DNA of 64,000 nt from contig JAEXOU010000015.1 of the NCBI GenBank assembly GCA_023439125.1, positions 104,045 to 168,044 on the forward strand, written 5' to 3'. The position numbers and the translations under genes are program-made. The notes below the pieces were generated by a model. The model had not been told where the DNA came from. It ran no database searches and saw nothing but the letters and a program-made list of their open reading frames with translations. Positions within the stretch are counted from its first letter, which is position 1. The number at the start of each line of letters is the position of its first letter. Shown here piece by piece: positions 63,280-64,000 of the stretch. The stretch comes from Bacillota bacterium (GTDB lineage: Bacteria > Bacillota > Clostridia > Lachnospirales > Lachnospiraceae).

Positions 63280-63378
63280 ATGAAAGATTATGAAAAACCA
63301 GAAATAGAAGAACTTGATATTACAGAAACCAATGGTTGGGAAATCATTGGTAATAAAGAAAGTGGCGTAGAGAATTAG
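63280..63378 (+). CDS. 32-residue peptide, lasso-precursor-like
   Basis: Begins MKDYEKPEIEELDITETN and continues GWEIIGNKESGVEN. GGAAGGAG is 6 nt before the ATG; a near-consensus promoter and a strong terminator flank it. The leader fits the lasso rule Y-x-x-P-x-(L/I), with Thr at the -2 position (T-N before Gly). The proposed core has Gly1 and an acidic residue at position 9 (Glu9), as needed for a macrolactam ring. The 5-residue tail is short, and no lasso cyclase or protease is nearby, so the class is uncertain. It shares the Y4-K6-P7 motif with the peptides at 57440 and 57806. Confidence 0.65.
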   Translation: MKDYEKPEIEELDITETNGWEIIGNKESGVEN

Positions 63379-63415
63379 AGATCTCTTTGGCAATACTTTT
63401 TAATAACTAAACAGT

Positions 63416-63472
63416 AATAAACTCTTAGCGCGAATTACATCTATGTAATCTTCGCTAAGAGTTTATTTTTTA
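63416..63472 (+). terminator. Strong terminator after lasso-like peptide
   Basis: AATAAACTCTTAGCG pairs with CGCTAAGAGTTTATT, with an inner ATTACAT/ATGTAAT stem, followed by TTTTTATT. Confidence 0.9.
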
Positions 63473-63544
63473 TTACGATTCAGTTGTCAGAAGTACTTAG
63501 TCTGGAAGTCAAAGGGCCTAAAAACCATGTTTCTAAAAAGAAGC

Positions 63545-63627
63545 GGATGGTATGTTTTCGGAATGCCTTACTACCACATAATCATGTGGGCTAGTGTCTA
63601 TCACACACCGAAGAGAACAAACCATCC
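63545..63627. other. Three-way-junction-like structured element
   Basis: An outer stem GGATGGTATGTTTTCGG (63545-63561) pairs with CCGAAGAGAACAAACCATCC (63608-63627) with small bulges. Inside are two hairpins: CCACAT-AATC-ATGTGG (63574-63589) and GTGT-CTATC-ACAC (63594-63606). Could be the terminator of the LPXTG gene or an independent structured RNA; strand not known. Confidence 0.5.
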
Positions 63628-63647
63628 AGTTCTTTCTATATATATAA

Positions 63648-64000
63648 TTATTTCACTAACTTTTTCTTTTTGCTTTTCATTATTACACTACCAAATACTA
63701 CACAAGCTGTTCCTAAAACATAAAACATCTCAGTTGGTAATGTTCCTGTCTTAGGAAGTTCGTTCGTTCCTTGAGGTACATCATCTTCCACAATATCTTC
63801 TGTTTCCTCCTCAGGTTGATCTTGTGGATTATCCTCTGGACTACCTGCAGGAATTTCCTCCTCCTCAATATCAACATCCTCTGGCGTTACCTCTGGTGTT
63901 ACCTCTGGCGTTACCTCTGGTGTTACCTCTGGTGTTACCTCTGGCGTTACTTCTGGCGTTACCTCTGGTGTTACCTCTGGCGTTACCTCTGGTGTTACCT
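63648..64000 (-). CDS. LPXTG cell-wall-anchored protein, C-terminal part
   Basis: The reading frame runs off the right edge, so only the last 117 residues are seen. From the edge inward: about ten VTPE tetrapeptide repeats (63879-64000, 12-bp DNA repeats), an acidic Pro/Glu spacer, then LPKTG (63744-63758), a hydrophobic segment and the KSKKKKLVK tail. That is a classic sortase A sorting signal. The VTPE repeats would act as a wall-spanning stalk. What the exposed domain does cannot be seen. Confidence 0.92.
   Translation of the reverse strand, partial: VTPEVTPEVTPEVTPEVTPEVTPEVTPEVTPEVTPEVTPEDVDIEEEEIPAGSPEDNPQDQPEEETEDIVEDDVPQGTNELPKTGTLPTEMFYVLGTACVVFGSVIMKSKKKKLVK
63879..64000. repeat. 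12-bp tandem repeat encoding Val-Thr-Pro-Glu
   Basis: Units of ACCTCTGGTGTT or ACCTCTGGCGTT repeat about ten times to the window edge. Synonymous T/C changes at one position vary between units; the protein repeat stays VTPE. Copy number is likely to vary between strains. Confidence 0.9.

Overview
The window reads as a low-GC Firmicute chromosome. Gene content (S10-spc-alpha ribosomal cluster with rpsD between rpsK and rpoA, an unusually long L17, zinc-type S14, ECF transporter next to truA, LPXTG surface protein, strong AGGAGG ribosome sites) points to the Lachnospiraceae, close to Lachnoclostridium/Clostridium phytofermentans. The species is inferred from memory of gene order and was not checked by any search. 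No rRNA, tRNA, CRISPR array or transposase gene was seen.

Layout. 0.2-2.6 kb: an SGNH-like protein and an MBOAT O-acyltransferase. 2.7-3.3 kb: large palindromes. 3.3-6.7 kb: ecfA1-ecfA2-ecfT-truA (minus strand). 6.9-11.8 kb: a NarL-type two-component system and a permease-ATPase-permease ABC exporter (plus strand). 12.1-14.0 kb: a GGDEF-EAL protein. 14.3-31.0 kb: 29 genes in the order rpsJ to rplQ on the minus strand, including secY, adk, map, infA, rpmJ and rpoA, with a structured leader before rpsJ and another before rpsM. 31.6-38.4 kb: an rRNA-type methyltransferase, a pspA-ydjG-ydjH-ydjI-like membrane-stress operon, a GGDEF cyclase and RidA. 38.6-53.5 kb: a twelve-gene minus-strand exopolysaccharide operon starting with UDP-glucose dehydrogenase. 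53.8-56.7 kb: a divergent set of DegT aminotransferase, WbqC-like protein and GT2. 56.7-57.3 kb: bioY under a probable BirA operator. 57.4-63.4 kb: three small peptide genes around an operon rmlA-rmlB-rmlD-pqqD-like-HAD-peptide, plus an acyltransferase. 63.6 kb to the end: the C-terminal part of an LPXTG surface protein.

The most unusual content is of two kinds. First, three unannotated-looking peptides share the same N-terminal pattern (Tyr4, Lys6, Pro7, hydrophobic 9) near a stand-alone PqqD-like RiPP recognition protein. One is seven-cysteine, one has a double-glycine leader and four cysteines, and one fits the lasso-peptide leader rule with Gly1 and Glu9. No modification enzyme is visible in the window, so this is a hypothesis for a dispersed or orphan RiPP system. 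Second, a roughly 195-bp palindromic element occurs in three full copies, one half copy and one core-only remnant, mostly next to gene 3' ends. Its copies differ by compensatory base-pair changes and by substitutions that keep a GNRA tetraloop, which suggests selection on an RNA fold.

The regions plausibly work together in envelope biology. The 38.6-62.9 kb genes make sugar nucleotides (UDP-GlcA and its epimer, dTDP-rhamnose precursors), assemble, acylate, flip and polymerise a surface glycan. The psp operon and MBOAT pair maintain or decorate the envelope. The ECF module can energise S-components such as BioY.
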